Below are positions 11,780 to 35,411 of a DNA stretch of 64,000 nucleotides, piece by piece. The stretch comes from Chamaelirium japonicum (Eukaryota; Streptophyta; Magnoliopsida; Liliales; Melanthiaceae). The DNA lies in contig OX393557.1 in NCBI GenBank assembly GCA_947650365.1, positions 46,625,979 through 46,689,978 of the forward strand, given 5' to 3'. How positions within the stretch are numbered: the first letter of the stretch is position 1; the number at the start of each line of letters is the position of its first letter. The notes under the pieces are model-generated. The model did no database searches. It was not told where the DNA came from and saw only the letters and a list, made by a program, of their open reading frames with translations. The position numbers were made by a program, and so were the translations under genes.

Positions 11780-12736
11780 AAAGTTTTTTTTTACTTACAC
11801 CCCAACTTTTATATCAAAAGTTGTGTTACAACCCAACATTTCTAAATATTTAATTGTACCCCCAATCCGTTACTTCACCGTTAGTGATCCATTAAAAGTG
11901 GGGTTGTAACTCAAATTTTGACATAAAAGTATGGGGAAATTTTATTCATACCCCCAAAATATGTAATTAGCCACCATTTTCAACAAACTTGAACGCGCAC
12001 CCGGATTTCTTTTATCATACCCCATTCCTATCCCAAAAATACCCTCTCCCCTTACACCTCACCTTGAATACACCTCAGTTAAATGGTCCATCCCATCTTG
12101 ATTATAACCCAATTAAACACTCACCCTCTTAAATACATCTGATAAGGGTGCCGACTTCTCTTCTTTTTCCATTAGTAGAGGGGTCAGATCTCCTATGAAG
12201 AAATCTGATCGTGAGAATTGGGGGTTGGGTTCGTCGAGTCCTGTTGCCGTTGTTGTTACCGATGATGATGACGTCATATCCATCTCCACCGTTTCCTTCT
12301 CAAATAGACATTCAAAGGGTTCTGTATTTAAGTTGGGTTTTAGTTGATATGTGGGGTACAAGATAAGGGTATAATAGGTATTTAAAAAATTATGAGAAAG
12401 TTATTGAGAAACGAATGGAAGATGAGGGGTAATTACATATTTTTGGGGTATGAAAAAAATTTCCCAAAAGTATGAGAAAAACTTTGGTGTAACCGTGGTA
12501 AGCACTCAACCCCAACTGCACCTCTTTTTTCTTAATGACCGTTTAAATCAGAGTAACTTATGAGGTGCAGAGGTGCAGGTGGGGTTGAGTGTGATGCAAC
12601 TATTGCGATGGGTGCCATCGTGTGGCTCTGATACAGAGTTGGTGATTGGCTTGTTACAAGAGCTGATCGTTTATCAGGTTACACCAAAGTTTCTCTAATA
12701 AAAGTAGGGGTGTAAGTAAAAAAATATCCACATTAA
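11780..12736. mobile_element. ~950-bp MITE with TTTACTTACACCCC ends
   Basis: The left end has TTTTTACTTACACCCC and the right end has the inverse GGGGTGTAAGTAAAAAA. The outer element was split by a Mutator-like insertion (11934-12465). A fragment with the same GGGGTTGTAAGTCAAAAAA end lies at about 14010-14100, just before AXR4. Confidence 0.58.
11934..12465. mobile_element. Mutator-like element with 9-bp TSD and an internal ORF
   Basis: A 532-bp element starting GGGAAATTTTATTCATACCC and ending in its near inverse, flanked by perfect 9-bp duplications AAAAGTATG (11925-11933 and 12466-12474). The 9-bp TSD fits Mutator-like elements. It is nested in the 11780-12736 element. Its middle holds an 82-codon minus-strand open frame (12113-12361) that is Ser/Thr and acid rich and does not look like the arms, so it could be a captured host fragment (Pack-MULE). 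Confidence 0.72.
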
Positions 12737-12748
12737 AAGGGTCGCTTA

Positions 12749-12998
12749 TAGGGTTGTTAATGGACCGGGTTCGAGTCAAGCCGCTGGGCTCAGGGCCGGC
12801 CTAAACTTATGAGTGTGCCCATACTTGGCTCGGGCCAAATTAAAATTTTCGAGTTTGGCCCAAACCCAATCCAAAACTTTTTATGAAGCCGAAGTCCAAA
12901 TCCGGCCCAACTTAAGCCTACATTTCTAGTGCGGTATATGCTTAAATCTTCTTATCTTCTCTTAATCATACGGTAAAAATAGTAAATATAATTAATTA

Positions 12999-13079
<81 letters not shown>

Positions 13080-13337
13080 AAACAATGCTCCTAAAGTCTG
13101 AGGCATTGATTTTGTAAAGTGGACACTTTTAAAATTATGTATTTATCGTATATAAAAACAAATTTCAGGCTTCGGTTCAGGCTAATGGTTGTTCATACTC
13201 GGCCCATAACAATATCGGGCTTGAATGTTCAAGCCCAGCCCAGCCCAACCCAGCCCAAGCTAACTCTACCCAAACTTGGCCAAAATCAGGCCAGACTTGA
13301 TGGGCCTTGGGCTGGCCCGAGCCCGTTAACAGCCCTA
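12749..13337. mobile_element. hAT-like element with internal (TA)n
   Basis: Ends TAGGGTTGTTAATGGACC and CCCGTTAACAGCCCTA; the flanks are GTCGCTTA (12741-12748) and GTCGCTCA (13338-13345), an 8-bp TSD with one change. It contains a (TA)n tract at about 13000-13073. No transposase. Confidence 0.75.
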
Positions 13338-13355
13338 GTCGCTCACCGTCAAGTT

Positions 13356-14009
13356 CGGATGACAATGGGGCAGGCTAAATGGGAAACCCGACCCGACCCT
13401 ATTGAGTTGGGTTTGGGATGAAACAAGTCGGGTTTGTGATTTACAAAATAAAACCCTATCAGATTTAGGACAGGGTTGAGATTAACCTACCCCAACCCGA
13501 CCCGATTATATATATGTTATTTTTTTACCGTTTGATAATATACTCGGATGTAGTTTAGTATCCTATTTTATGTTATACCAATACTATATTTAAGAAAATA
13601 ATACAACTCATGTATTTTGTTTATAAAATTTCTAGAACATATCTGATTTAACTATCAACTTGTTCATGGTAGTTAACTGGTTGTAGACTTATAGTAAGTT
13701 ACACATTTTCATTGTAGTGCAATTGTTTAATTTATTCAATGTATATATTTAATAAAAATATAATTTTTTAAAAAATATTATAATGAATTTAGATCTCAAT
13801 ATGTTCATTATTTTTCTTAACAAAAATAAGTTTAGTTCAAAATACAATTAACTAGTTTGGACTTGTCCAGCATAAACATAATTGGGACAGAGCGAGACGG
13901 ATTTGGGTTCTTACTAGTGTTAGTGGGATGAGTTTGGGATTGATCATTCAAATCCGTCATGGGTTTGCGGAACGAGGTTGGAATGGGCCGACCCGTTGCC
14001 AACCCTATT
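13356..14009 (-). mobile_element. hAT-like element, inverted relative of 6703-7394
   Basis: A 654-bp element flanked by GTCAAGTT and GTCAAGTG (7 of 8 bases match). Its middle aligns by eye along most of its length with the reverse complement of the 6703-7394 element. It sits about 230 bp upstream of the AXR4 start codon, so it may be part of the promoter region. Confidence 0.74.
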
Positions 14010-14240
14010 GTCAAGTGAGGAATAGGGTGTGAATTCAAGTTTTTAGAAAGTGGGGTGTAAATCAAATTTCGACATTATTGTGGGGTTGTAAGTCAAAAAA
14101 AAACCAAAGAAAAAGTGTTTGTCGCTTCAGTGACTTCTATCACTGCACGCTCGCTGCACTGCAGATCCACTGCCTCGGGCGCTCTCTCTCTCTCTCTCTC
14201 TCTCGCTCTCTCTCTCTGTGGAGTCGCTACTCCCGATCCA
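14010..14240 (+). promoter_or_regulatory. AXR4 upstream region and 5' UTR
   Basis: Contains a MITE fragment (GGGGTTGTAAGTCAAAAAA near 14080) and then a (CT)n pyrimidine tract at about 14183-14218 directly before the ATG. CT-rich leaders are common in plant 5' UTRs. No clear TATA box is seen, so the start of transcription cannot be set. Confidence 0.45.
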
Positions 14241-25791
<11,551 letters not shown>

Positions 25792-27180
25792 TTCCTCGTC
25801 TTTAATACCCTTATGTTTGCGTGATCAACTAGACAAGGGGTAAGATCCCGCTTGGTTTCTCCTCGAGTTGACGTACAACTTTGTTTTGCTCTACTAATGG
25901 ATATGTAGCCCCGATGCAGCCTTTCCAGTAAAGAAAGGAGGGATCTGAACTCTGCTGTTTGCGAGCTGCTGGATTCCTGGATTTCGTTTTGTTTCATTTT
26001 GTCAGACGGTAAGAAGCATCGACTGATTGTATCGTCCGGCATTTCTACATGACACCCTTCATTTAGAGTCCGGTCTATTCCACGACTACCGAATTTCTAA
26101 GTTGATTGATTCTTCACCGCCGAGGGCGTGCACGTCTGTTCCAGGGATGTGTAACGAAACGCACGAATTGGAATCCTATCTATGCTTTACATGTTTCGGC
26201 ACCGTTTATGTTCCACATTCTAAACGTTCTCAACCAGGATTGTTTTGGCACACTGTTCCTGAAGAACACGTTCATGTTCCGAACAGGCAAGAAACTGAGA
26301 AACGAAACATTCTGCATGCCAAACACCCACTTAGTACTCACGGGTTGCCTTCTGCTCTCAGGGACTATTATTGGCTAATGTATGCCCTAAGTTTGCTTGT
26401 GTTTTCGTTTTTAAAGATTTTGCTCTACAATTGTGTAAATCTCAAGAACCAATTGAGTAGACCTACTTTTGTCTGTCTTTTATATGCATATGCTAATGTT
26501 ATTTATTGTGTGTTCTGTTTTTGTCTTTACGGTAGGATTCGATCTAGCGGTTGTGATGGAATCATCTCTTCCCTTGTAGTAATGTGGAGCCAGATAGTTT
26601 TTCATGAGTAGTGTATGTGTGTGCCTCCTCATAGAATCACCCCTGTACCATGATCTCCATCAAAGACTACCTTGATCACATGAAGTGGCTGCATGCGGCG
26701 ATATGGTTCTGCGACTGCCTCGCTGAATCGGATTGTCACTCCATCGGGTCTCATCTCGGCTTGTTGAAGGCTTAGTCATGGTATATGGATGCACCCGGAA
26801 TAGACCTATGAAGGAATGGGCAGGTAGAGAAACATATCTTGAGAATACAGGGGAAAAAAAAACGAGTTAGTGATAGGACAAAAGATCACATTAACATTAA
26901 AGATACTCGAATTAGAATCGTAGTGAAAAATCTATGTAACAACCCGCCCTTAAACAACATAGCACCCCAACTACACATTCCTTTTCATTTACCATCTACT
27001 TCTATACACCTAATTTTGAACCCTAACCCTAATGCTATACCCTAAAGAGTGAACCCTATCCGTAAGTCTAATTCTATACCCTAAATAGTGAACCCTAATC
27101 CTTAACAGTCCAGGTAGTATCCGTGGAATTGCATGATAAAAAAGTTTGATGCACTTGAACTAGGCTTACGCAAAAAGAAA
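25792..27180. other. AXR4 3' flank, no gene recognised
   Basis: Probably holds the AXR4 3' UTR. A 194-codon open frame at 26027-26611 has no recognisable domain and unremarkable composition. At about 27013-27115 CCCTAACCCTAA-like and GAACCCTA repeats occur; they are short and degenerate, not a telomeric array. Confidence 0.5.
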
Positions 27181-27399
27181 AAGGGGTGCATAAAATACTC
27201 ACCCCCTCTTGGTGCCTCCATGGGATGGAGGACGAAGGCGGGCTAGCACAACGAAGGCCATCAACACCAAATCAAAGGAGTGGCGAAGGAGGATAAGCTG
27301 TCTGGAGGGCTTGCATGGAAAACAAGCGCAGAGGGCTAGTACGAGTCCCAAGCCATGGCACATGGAGGGATCACACACTCTGGGTCAGCAAGCACACAT

Positions 27400-28188
27400 T
27401 GCCTAGACCAAACAACGCCATGTGGAGGAATCTGTAGCACAAGCCAAGGCACCAACCAATGGGGAGCACCTGTCAATACATAATAGGCTCCTAGCCCAAC
27501 CAATGTAATAGTAACACTTGGGGGGACATGAGGCTTTCCTTCTCCAATTTTCACTATAAAAGGAGAGCTATGGACACTGTTAGAAACCCTCGCACCTCAC
27601 AAAACCGGCTTGTAAGGGGAGGTCCACAGGGGGTATATTAAGCGGGTGATGGGTGCCTCCCTTACCGATGTGGGACTATCCGTTAACATCCCCCCTCACG
27701 CGGAGCACGCGTGAGCACCCGGAGCGGGAGCAGGAGCAGGAGCAGGAGACGGGCTAGCTCTGATACCATGTTAGAAACCCTCGCACCTCACAAAACCGGC
27801 TTGTAAGGGGAGGTCCACAGGGGGTATATTAAGCGGGTGATGGGTGCCTCCCTTACCGATGTGGGACTATCCGTTAACAGACACAAAGGAGGGACTGAAT
27901 CTTTGCTCACTGTAGGCTAGTGAAGAATATTGATATTATAATGAAAGAATTCCCTCTCTAGCCATTATAATGAAAGAATTTTGCTTTGTGCTTCAGATCT
28001 TTTCATAGATACGAGATCGGGAAAAAGATGTTTGGAGGGTACCGACTCCCGTAAGGAGCCGTCATCTCCACTAGCCCGCTCAGGCTAGCCACACTAGCCT
28101 CGGATTAGTAGAAGAAAGGAGGAGTGCGAGTTGCTGCTCCTTAGGCGAGTAATCGACTGAGAGGGTTGGGGTCGTATTCTCAAAATAC
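27400..28188 (+). mobile_element. LTR fragment of a Ty3-like element, host of the TRIM
   Basis: A promoter-like TATAAAAGG lies at about 27555, and the segment ends ACTCCCCCACA followed by ATCTGGCATTGTCTATGGG. That junction resembles the CCCCCCACA plus ATCTTTGGCGCCGTC junction of the young element at 35271. The left end is not visible. A TRIM is inserted inside it. Confidence 0.45.
27578..27879 (-). mobile_element. Complete TRIM retroelement, identical LTRs
   Basis: A 302-bp element with 111-bp direct terminal repeats (27578-27688 and 27769-27879) that I read as identical. The repeat starts TGTTAACGG and ends CTAACA on the minus strand. The 5-bp TSD is GACAC at 27573-27577 and 27880-27884. 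On the minus strand the LTR is directly followed by the tRNA-Met primer site TGGTATCAGAGC (27757-27768), and the other LTR is preceded by the polypurine tract GTGAGGGGGGA (27689-27699). It has no coding capacity, so it must move with enzymes from another element. The identical LTRs imply a recent insertion. Confidence 0.93.
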
Positions 28189-28199
28189 TCCCCCACAAT

Positions 28200-30640
28200 C
28201 TGGCATTGTCTATGGGATCTCCCAAGAAAGGACACCACCCACGAAAATCCACCAGGTGAAAGTCCTCGAGGACTCTAATAAAAAGACGACCAATGCACAG
28301 ACTCTGATTATGATACTGCAACACAGAAGCAATGAAATTTGTGCAAACACCTAGTGTTCAGTTCTATAGGCTGTAGGGTAGAATCATACAAGTCTTTATC
28401 CACACATCCAAAAATACAAAGACAATACACATGGGATTTTTTACGTGGATACCCAACAGGGAAAACCATAGAGCTTTCACACTAGGTTAAGGAAATCAAC
28501 TATAGAACTTAGCATTACACATGATTACAAGCATATATCCTCCAGACAAACTTGGTGCTTCCACAGTCGCTCGCTCTAGACTAGTGCCGCCCTTTCTGCA
28601 CAGGCCACCGCCTATCCTTCGATGTTCCTTGCTGCAACCCTTGTACTGGATGCACCAATATCGACGAAACACACATGCATCACTTCTATCAATGGAATCC
28701 ACACAAATGATGACTCAAACTAATATTAGCTTACCTATCTTGTCAGATGCACCATCGATTAGGGACCTCGAGGTTACGAACACTTCTTAGCTCACTTTGA
28801 ACGAAACTCACCAATCAGTAATGGTCGATGTCTAAACAGATCTCCCAATCGATGCATGTAACAACCTTTAGCATGCACAAAGGTGGTTCTAAAAGAAGAA
28901 GATGTAACTAGCTTCTTAATCAAACTCAAACCACACATGTCCCTAATCTTCTTTCTCATGTTAAGCAAAACGTTCAAATCATTAGAATACTTGATTAAGC
29001 TTTGAATTTTGTTCTTTGTTTCACTTAGAAGTGATAATTTTCAAATTTAGAGAATCAACAATATTCAGAACAACTTTGCCTTTCAAAGGCTCAACAATCT
29101 CAAGAAGCGAAGAATTCTCAATTTTTAGTTGGTTGAAACTTGTTTGAAAATTTTATTTTTAAGTTTAAAATCACTTTCTAAAGTTTAATTTTTTTTTCCA
29201 AAGAAAAAATTTTAAATCGCAGTTCACTAATGATCTTCTCAAAATTAGATTTTTAACCAACCAAACTTTTGAAACTTCTTTACTTTTTGAATCATCAACT
29301 TGTTTTGCAAAGTAGATCGATCATGACAAATATTAGAAAACCTATTGAGTAATTCTTCTTTTTCAAAATTTAATCTTTGAATAGTTTCATGGCAATCAAA
29401 ATTTCTTAATTTAAAAAAACATTTTTCAAACAAAGTTTTTCAAGTTCAACATAGTTCTTTTTATTTTTTACTTTTAGAATTATGAAAATATTTTCAAACT
29501 TTTTATCTCTATTTTTCAAGAAATCTATTAGAAAGATCAGCATCATTATCAAATAGAGAACCGTAAAATGAACGATAATCAAAACAAGAAGTCGTGCTCA
29601 AAACAAACTAGGTCAAACATGATCAACTCTGGGTAATTGATCCCAAAACAAGAGCACGAGGCTCTGATGCTAGTTGAGAGTTAGAACATAGCCCTGGTTA
29701 CCTAGAGGCTAAAATCTTAAGTATCAATAAGGGATAAACTATATTTTTCTTAAAAAAATCCCTAAGGAAAGATCAATGCAAACAATCAAATACATGCTCG
29801 CAAAGCAACCAACAAACCAGAGTACCTTTTTCAAAGTCTCTCTTACAATCACACGATATGCACAATGAAATATAAAACAAGTAGAAATCTATGTGTGATG
29901 CAAAGGCCGTGTATGCTTTATAGGGTATAAACGTACAAGGCTCTATCCTAATGCAAGCAGTAAAGATACAATATTTTTTAGGTAGAAACCCAAACGAAAA
30001 TACCACCCGGAGCATGCTCAGTCACAAAGTGAACCACTATGAGCAAATGATTACAACCAAATGCAAGAGCTTTACCCTTGAAACGAGCGATACCTCCATA
30101 ACCCAATTCTCTTGAGCTTGGCACTGACAATCAGCAACCACGCGACGATCCTCCTTCCGACAACCTCCTTCGAGGCAATGATGTATCGCTTCGCCTAAGT
30201 CCACGAACATCTCCTTGTGCAATCTACTTCACGTGTAGAATCGTCACAATGACTCCGAACCTCGACTCCCCATAGGCAATCTCGAGCAACCATCTCGAAC
30301 ACCTCCGACAGTTCTCATTCTCAACGAGAAGATGCAAATATGTAAATTACAAAACAAATCAAGAAAATATCTTAAAACACTTGTAAGCATATCGAAGAAC
30401 TTCTCTAATGAATTAAGTATGTATAAAATATTCAAAGATCAAAGCTTATATTAGAGAGAAAGAACAAAACCCGGAACAAGCAAAGAAAAAAAAACACGTG
30501 GAGATAAAAACTCAAGAACAAGGCACTCCATCAAAATAATTCTCCATGAAAAACAATATGTTACTATGGTGTGTTTATAGGTAGAAATATAGTAAAAATT
30601 CTTAGAAACCCCTAGGAACAAACATTATTCGTTATGGACT
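28200..30640 (-). mobile_element. Decayed Copia-like retroelement, minus strand
   Basis: A primer-site-like minus-strand motif TAGCATCAGAGCC lies at about 29660-29675. Short minus-strand frames (28792-28977, 29245-29433) look gag-like, with Lys/Glu and coiled-coil composition (NFEKEELLNRF). Blocks such as ATTTTTTACGTGGATACCC (28436) and ATTTTTTAGGTAGAAACCC (29972) recur in other relics here. No intact pol. The SIRE-like assignment is tentative. Confidence 0.4.
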
Positions 30641-31480
30641 CCTAATGAACCCAAATGAGGCAAAAATAACTCATGCACGCAGCCTTCCCCTACCCTACCA
30701 TGGGATAATGCACATTGAGGTACGTACCACCATGACAGAGAGCAACCCTCTTGACCAAGGTGTGGAATGCTGGGTATAGATGCACACCATGACACGAAAA
30801 ACTTGGTTTTTCGTGCCCGGTTCGTAATCGTGCATCCATGAACCTCAATGAACGACCCTAGGGTCGTCCGAAGTCATGGAAATTCATGCACACACTATTA
30901 GGTCTCCTTATGTTACCATTATTTTTTAGAGACTTAAACAAACTTATTTTATCAATGTAGTGAGTAGCTGCGAGCTAAAGTCAAGATGATAGAGTTAGGT
31001 TTGACTCAGCTGCGATAAAGATGTACCGTTACTACCAAAACCACTCCTATCATCCTTTTTTACATACTTATGCATTGAATGTACACCTCTAACTCTTTGG
31101 GAATATACTTGACTCTAGTGGATTGGATCTTTTCGGTGCACGACTAGCTATCGCACACACACGTACCGTTTTTATTTGAATCGCACATATCCCGTTTTCA
31201 TTTGAATATTTGCTCGATTAAGTTGAGTACATACTGTTCATTCCAGACCTTCAAATCAAGATTTATGGGCATCTTTTTAGAATAGGAATGACCACATGAG
31301 CATGCTAGACTTCATCGTCCATTTCTTTCAGAACAAGGGCCAAAGCTCTACATTTAGTGTATGCATAGTAGGCTAGTCGTATGCACGATTTTACAATCAT
31401 ACATATGACTATGCCTTAGTCTTTAGTGGATAAAACGTATTGTCTATAGGACTAAAGTCGTCCGCACGACTTTGCTTTCG
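30641..31480. other. No gene recognised
   Basis: AT-rich intergenic DNA with no convincing ORF or repeat ends. The repeated GTCGTACGCACGACTTT-like phrases from about 31375 onward may belong to the next relic. Confidence 0.4.
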
Positions 31481-31489
31481 TTTTTTCAG

Positions 31490-33561
31490 CATTCAGAAAT
31501 TCTGCATAGAATAGTCGTACGCATGACTTTGTCTTAGTTTTTCAGCACTCAGAATTTTTGCACAGAATAGTATTGCCATACTAAAACTCGTGCACACGAC
31601 TTTTCCAAGTTGTGCGTATGATCCTAGTCGGTAGCACACACGTAGCATCGCAGGAGGCGGAAGCTTTGCCTTTCTCCCCAACTTTGCCTTCTTTTTGTAG
31701 GTATCTGGGTTGGTCAGGGCCGCAGCCATTGCTAGGCAAGCCTTTTCTGGGAGGTGCAATGCTTCGACAAGCAATAGGTGTAAGATTGCCTCGTCATAGG
31801 AAGCAGCACCTTTCTTGTCGGAGCTATCTTCCTTGTCGTCGGAGTCGCTTTCTTCGAGGGAATCGTCTTCATCCTCCTCGTGTGACATCTCGTGCACCTC
31901 TACCATGCAGCATGAGACTTCGTGATGTCATCGGCTTGGAGGAAGCGACCAGGAAAGAACTCCAGCAATGTTGCTGGGTTTGGAAGACATTGCTGGAGAA
32001 GATCATTTGGACTTGCTGGCGGTACTTTGAACGCCTTTCTTCTTGGAGCTTTGTGTTTCTTCATATAGGTTCTTCGTTCAGGGAGCTTTCTTGTCACTCG
32101 ATCTTGCTTGCGACAGTTTGGTTGCCGAGGAAATCATCTTCGAGGTATCATAACCCACGCATCTTCATCGGTAAGCTCTTCATCTCCGAGAGGAGGACTT
32201 GGAGCTGCAATCAGAGGATCTTCACCTAAAGAGTTTTGCTCTTTCAAAGGATTTGCTGGCTCATTCTCTATCCCCCAGCCAATTAGCTCGACCTCCTCCA
32301 TCAAAAATGAAGGGGGCTAGGATTAGAGAACGTAGTTGTCGAATTTGCCCGAGGGCTAGCCCAACATACCGACTTTTGGATTTCATTGCTTGTACCTTGC
32401 TTGGAGGGCACGTTGAGATGTAGCTTCACTCAGGAGAGGTGCGTCGAATACTGTAAAAGCGGTTAAGGAACTCGCTCTCCATCTGATCCCTGCTATTGAT
32501 GGAACCTAGAAGAAGATCAACATACCAGTCGAAGGCTTTTAAGGGTCTGAACGAACGGTTTTACCATCATGTCTTTGTATGTGACGGCATTGTTGCAAGT
32601 TTCGACAAAGAGGGTGATGTGTTGCCTTGGATTCCCTTTCTCGTCGAAGTGCTGAAACTTTGGTGGGTGGAACCCGACAGAAAAACGCAGCTACTGGATC
32701 CCCACGGTATTGGGCTTGGAGTATGCCGTTGTGATTAGAGGAAGACTGCCACCGTGGGAGCGCACCATGTCAACGACCAAAGACTGTATTTACTGGACAG
32801 TCATCATTGCAACTGTTGGTGGTAGTATAGCCATCAGAATTGGTACTAGTGAGACGACCTTTGCAAGAACGAAAGTTGAAGATGGCGTTGGAGTAGCCAT
32901 TGGCATCATCGGGACAACCTCTACTGGAGTGGGAGTTGATAGTATTGGAGTATCCCTCGCACTTAGTCTTTGGAGCAAGGTGTTGATATGACAATCCTTC
33001 TCCTCTATTAGTCGAGTGATTTGCGTTATGTGTTCGCCCATTTGTATGACTTAGAGCTAGAGAGTGGATAGTGGATGATAATGCAAGATGTTTGGGTGTT
33101 GCATGCCAGCAACCTCGATGTCGTTGTCGAAGACGTAGTTGTGACGGTTCGTCTTCGATTCGTGGCGAATATTTGCCCCCTGCATAAGAGGTGCAAGGCT
33201 CATTGGGGAAACTGACTGAGCTCAGAGTTGGGGCTGGACCTCTCCAAATTTTTGGACTTGGATTCCACGATCGAGGCTCATTTCTTCATGCACCAAGACT
33301 TCGTCGAAGCTTTGACAGTAATTTCTGGCGTGAAGACGTCCGCAAGAGTTCGAGTATACCAAGTATAGACACGTACCACCGGCGAAACATCATCCTTCAG
33401 GTTTTTTGGATCCCCATGTCAGAGTAGCAGAGACTCGGCGATGGGTGATAGGCTTGGAACAAATGTATCATCGTTCATCCCGGCTATGGTGAAACTTGAG
33501 GCAACTCCTTCAGACGAACGGATGAAAGGAGAGGATGGTCCCACTGGGCGTGCCAGAAATC
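31490..33561 (-). pseudogene. Decayed Ty3-like gag region, minus strand
   Basis: It follows, on the minus strand, the LTR end at 33562 and a primer-site-like TGGCACGCCCAGTGGGACC (33541-33559). Minus-strand fragments include MGEHITQITRLIEEKD (33041 downward) and an acidic block EEDEDDSLEESDSDDKED (near 31880). These look like gag. Many stops and frame changes are present, and no protease, RT or integrase is seen. Confidence 0.6.
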
Positions 33562-34658
33562 TGTATACGCAAAAAAAAAAAATTTGGTCATATTTATTGC
33601 ACGCATGAAGAATACAAAGCCGAGACCCGGGGGCTCAGAGGTGGTGAGCCGGGTGCGGCAAAAATTTGATCAGGAGATTATGGGAGAGATCCTCTAGAGG
33701 GTTCGCTTGATCCACGTCTCCATGTTACTTCGTACGAGAGCTTTGGAGGGGTTGCCCAAGACAGAGGTCTTTATAAAATTTTGGGTTTCTTGAGAAATCG
33801 AGTGGTTTTGCCTTTGCTTTTGTCTCTTCTGTGCTTCGTACTTTCTAGCCTAGGAGGGCATTCGGCATTGTTTGCTCGATCTTCGCATCTCCCTCAGCTC
33901 TTGCTAGACCTCATGTTCTTGATCGTTGGTTCATGACGTCGATTATGCTTTTAGCATCGTCTTTGTCTTTGGCTTGGCTTGGCTTGCATTTGACGTGGCT
34001 CTGGCTTTTGAGGCACTTTGGCGCTTGCGTTTGAAGATGGGAGGCTTACGGTGCTTTAGTTCTTTCGGACTTCGCATCGTATCGGCTATACATTGCTTTT
34101 GCTCGTATTTGTTATAGTTCGTTGGCTTTGGCACGTGCGTTGCTTTGGCACGGACTTTACCGGTGCTTTTCTTTGGCTTTGACCATGGCTTTGGTTTGAT
34201 CTTCTCCTTGAACGACGATGGCGATGTCTTTAAGACTTCTTTATTCTTTCGGCTTCCTCCTTTTGGGGATGAAACTTTGGCAACGATGACTGTGGCGTCA
34301 GTTTTGGCTTCTCTTCTTCTTCGGATTTTTTTTACTTTTTCGGAGTTGAAGACTTCTTTTGAAGATGGTGGGTGTTGCATTGACCTCCGTGCGATGGGTA
34401 TAGCATTGGCTTTTGTTAATGAAGACGACAGGTATAGCACCGATCTCCGTATGGCGGTTGTAGTGTCAGTTTTTGTTGAAGACAACAGGTGTAGCACCAG
34501 TTTTGGGCCTTCTTCTTCAAGCTTTCTTCTTCGTACGTGGAGTCGGGGCTTTGTTGAAGACAACGGGGTGATGCCAACTTCGATTTTCTTCTCTGGCCTT
34601 TGCTTTTGGCATCTTCGGAGTTGATGATGATCGTTGGAGACAGCATGGTGATGTCAAC
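33562..34658 (-). mobile_element. Old LTR copy 1, first part
   Basis: Ends (minus strand) in TATACA next to the primer site. It aligns by eye over its whole length with 43059-44190, at roughly three quarters identity (shared CTTTCGGACTTCGC, GGCTTTGGCAC). It is cut at 34658 by the young retrotransposon and resumes at 42846 (TSD TCAAC at 34654-34658 and 42846-42850). Confidence 0.68.
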
Positions 34659-35271
34659 TGTGGGTGCAAAAATTGTACCGGACCGGATCAGAGCGGCATG
34701 GGCCCGCGCAACGGTCCAAGTGGGTAAGCCCGCCCGGGTTCATGGGCCCACTCTACGGGGCTCGCAGATCAAGCCCTCCCCCTTATTGGGCCCGAACAAC
34801 GGCCCAATAAGGGCCCAGCAAGGAGGCCCAGAACCAGTGCCACGTCATCAGCGCCACGTCATCACTGCCATATCGGGCACGTGCCTATACTATAAAAGGA
34901 CCCCCAAGGCATCTAGGAACGGGGGTTGGCCATTCAATCAGAGGAGGAGGATCCCAGAGCAAGTGCTAGAGCTCTATTCTCCCCACCTTGTTCTCTTCTA
35001 GTTGCTCCGTGCAACCCCACTGTACGAAGCTTCTCTCGGCCTGTCGAGAGAACACTCAACCCTTTATATTCAAATTATAGTGAAGATCAGGTGGCACCTC
35101 TCGCCCGGAGACGTAGGTCGTAAGGCCAAACTCCGTCACCAATCCTTGTGTCATCGCTCTTTATTCTCTCTATCTATTCTCCCATCTCTTTAACTCTACA
35201 AACCATCCACATTCAATCAAGGCTGTGGGGCGGGGTTCCCGATCAAGGCGGCTCGGAAATTTCCCCCCACA
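34659..35271 (+). repeat. 5' LTR of the young element
   Basis: 613 bp, TG...CA. It has a TATA box (TATAAAAGG at 34891) and several CCACGTCATCA-type repeats just upstream of it (34837-34865), which look like plant ACGT-core regulatory boxes. By eye it differs from the 3' LTR at three positions. Confidence 0.93.
34891..34899 (+). promoter_or_regulatory. TATA box of the 5' LTR
   Basis: CTATACTATAAAAGGACCC, about 30 bp upstream of the likely transcript start. The same box is in the 3' LTR at about 42465. Two ACGTCAT motifs lie just upstream. Confidence 0.7.
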
Positions 35272-35276
35272 ATCTT

Positions 35277-35294
35277 TGGCGCCGTCTGTGGGAT
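35277..35294 (+). other. Primer-binding site
   Basis: TGGCGCCGTCTGTGGG, five bases after the LTR end. TGGCGCC-starting sites are used by some plant Ty3 elements; the exact tRNA was not checked. Confidence 0.7.
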
Positions 35295-35411
35295 ATCGAT
35301 AGAGGTCTTACCCACACCTCTACCGACTCCTATTCAGCTTGTGGTGATGAGCCACAAGTCCTCCTCCAAATCAACCTCAACGCCTTCATCACGCCGACAT
35401 CAACACGCTCG

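Noticed and set aside
26027..26611. 194-codon open frame downstream of AXR4
   Set aside because: No recognisable domain, no splice-linked partner, and it likely overlaps the AXR4 3' flank; chance cannot be excluded.
27013..27115. Telomere-like CCCTAACCCTAA
   Set aside because: Only one or two perfect units amid variable GAACCCTA phrases; too short for an interstitial telomere.
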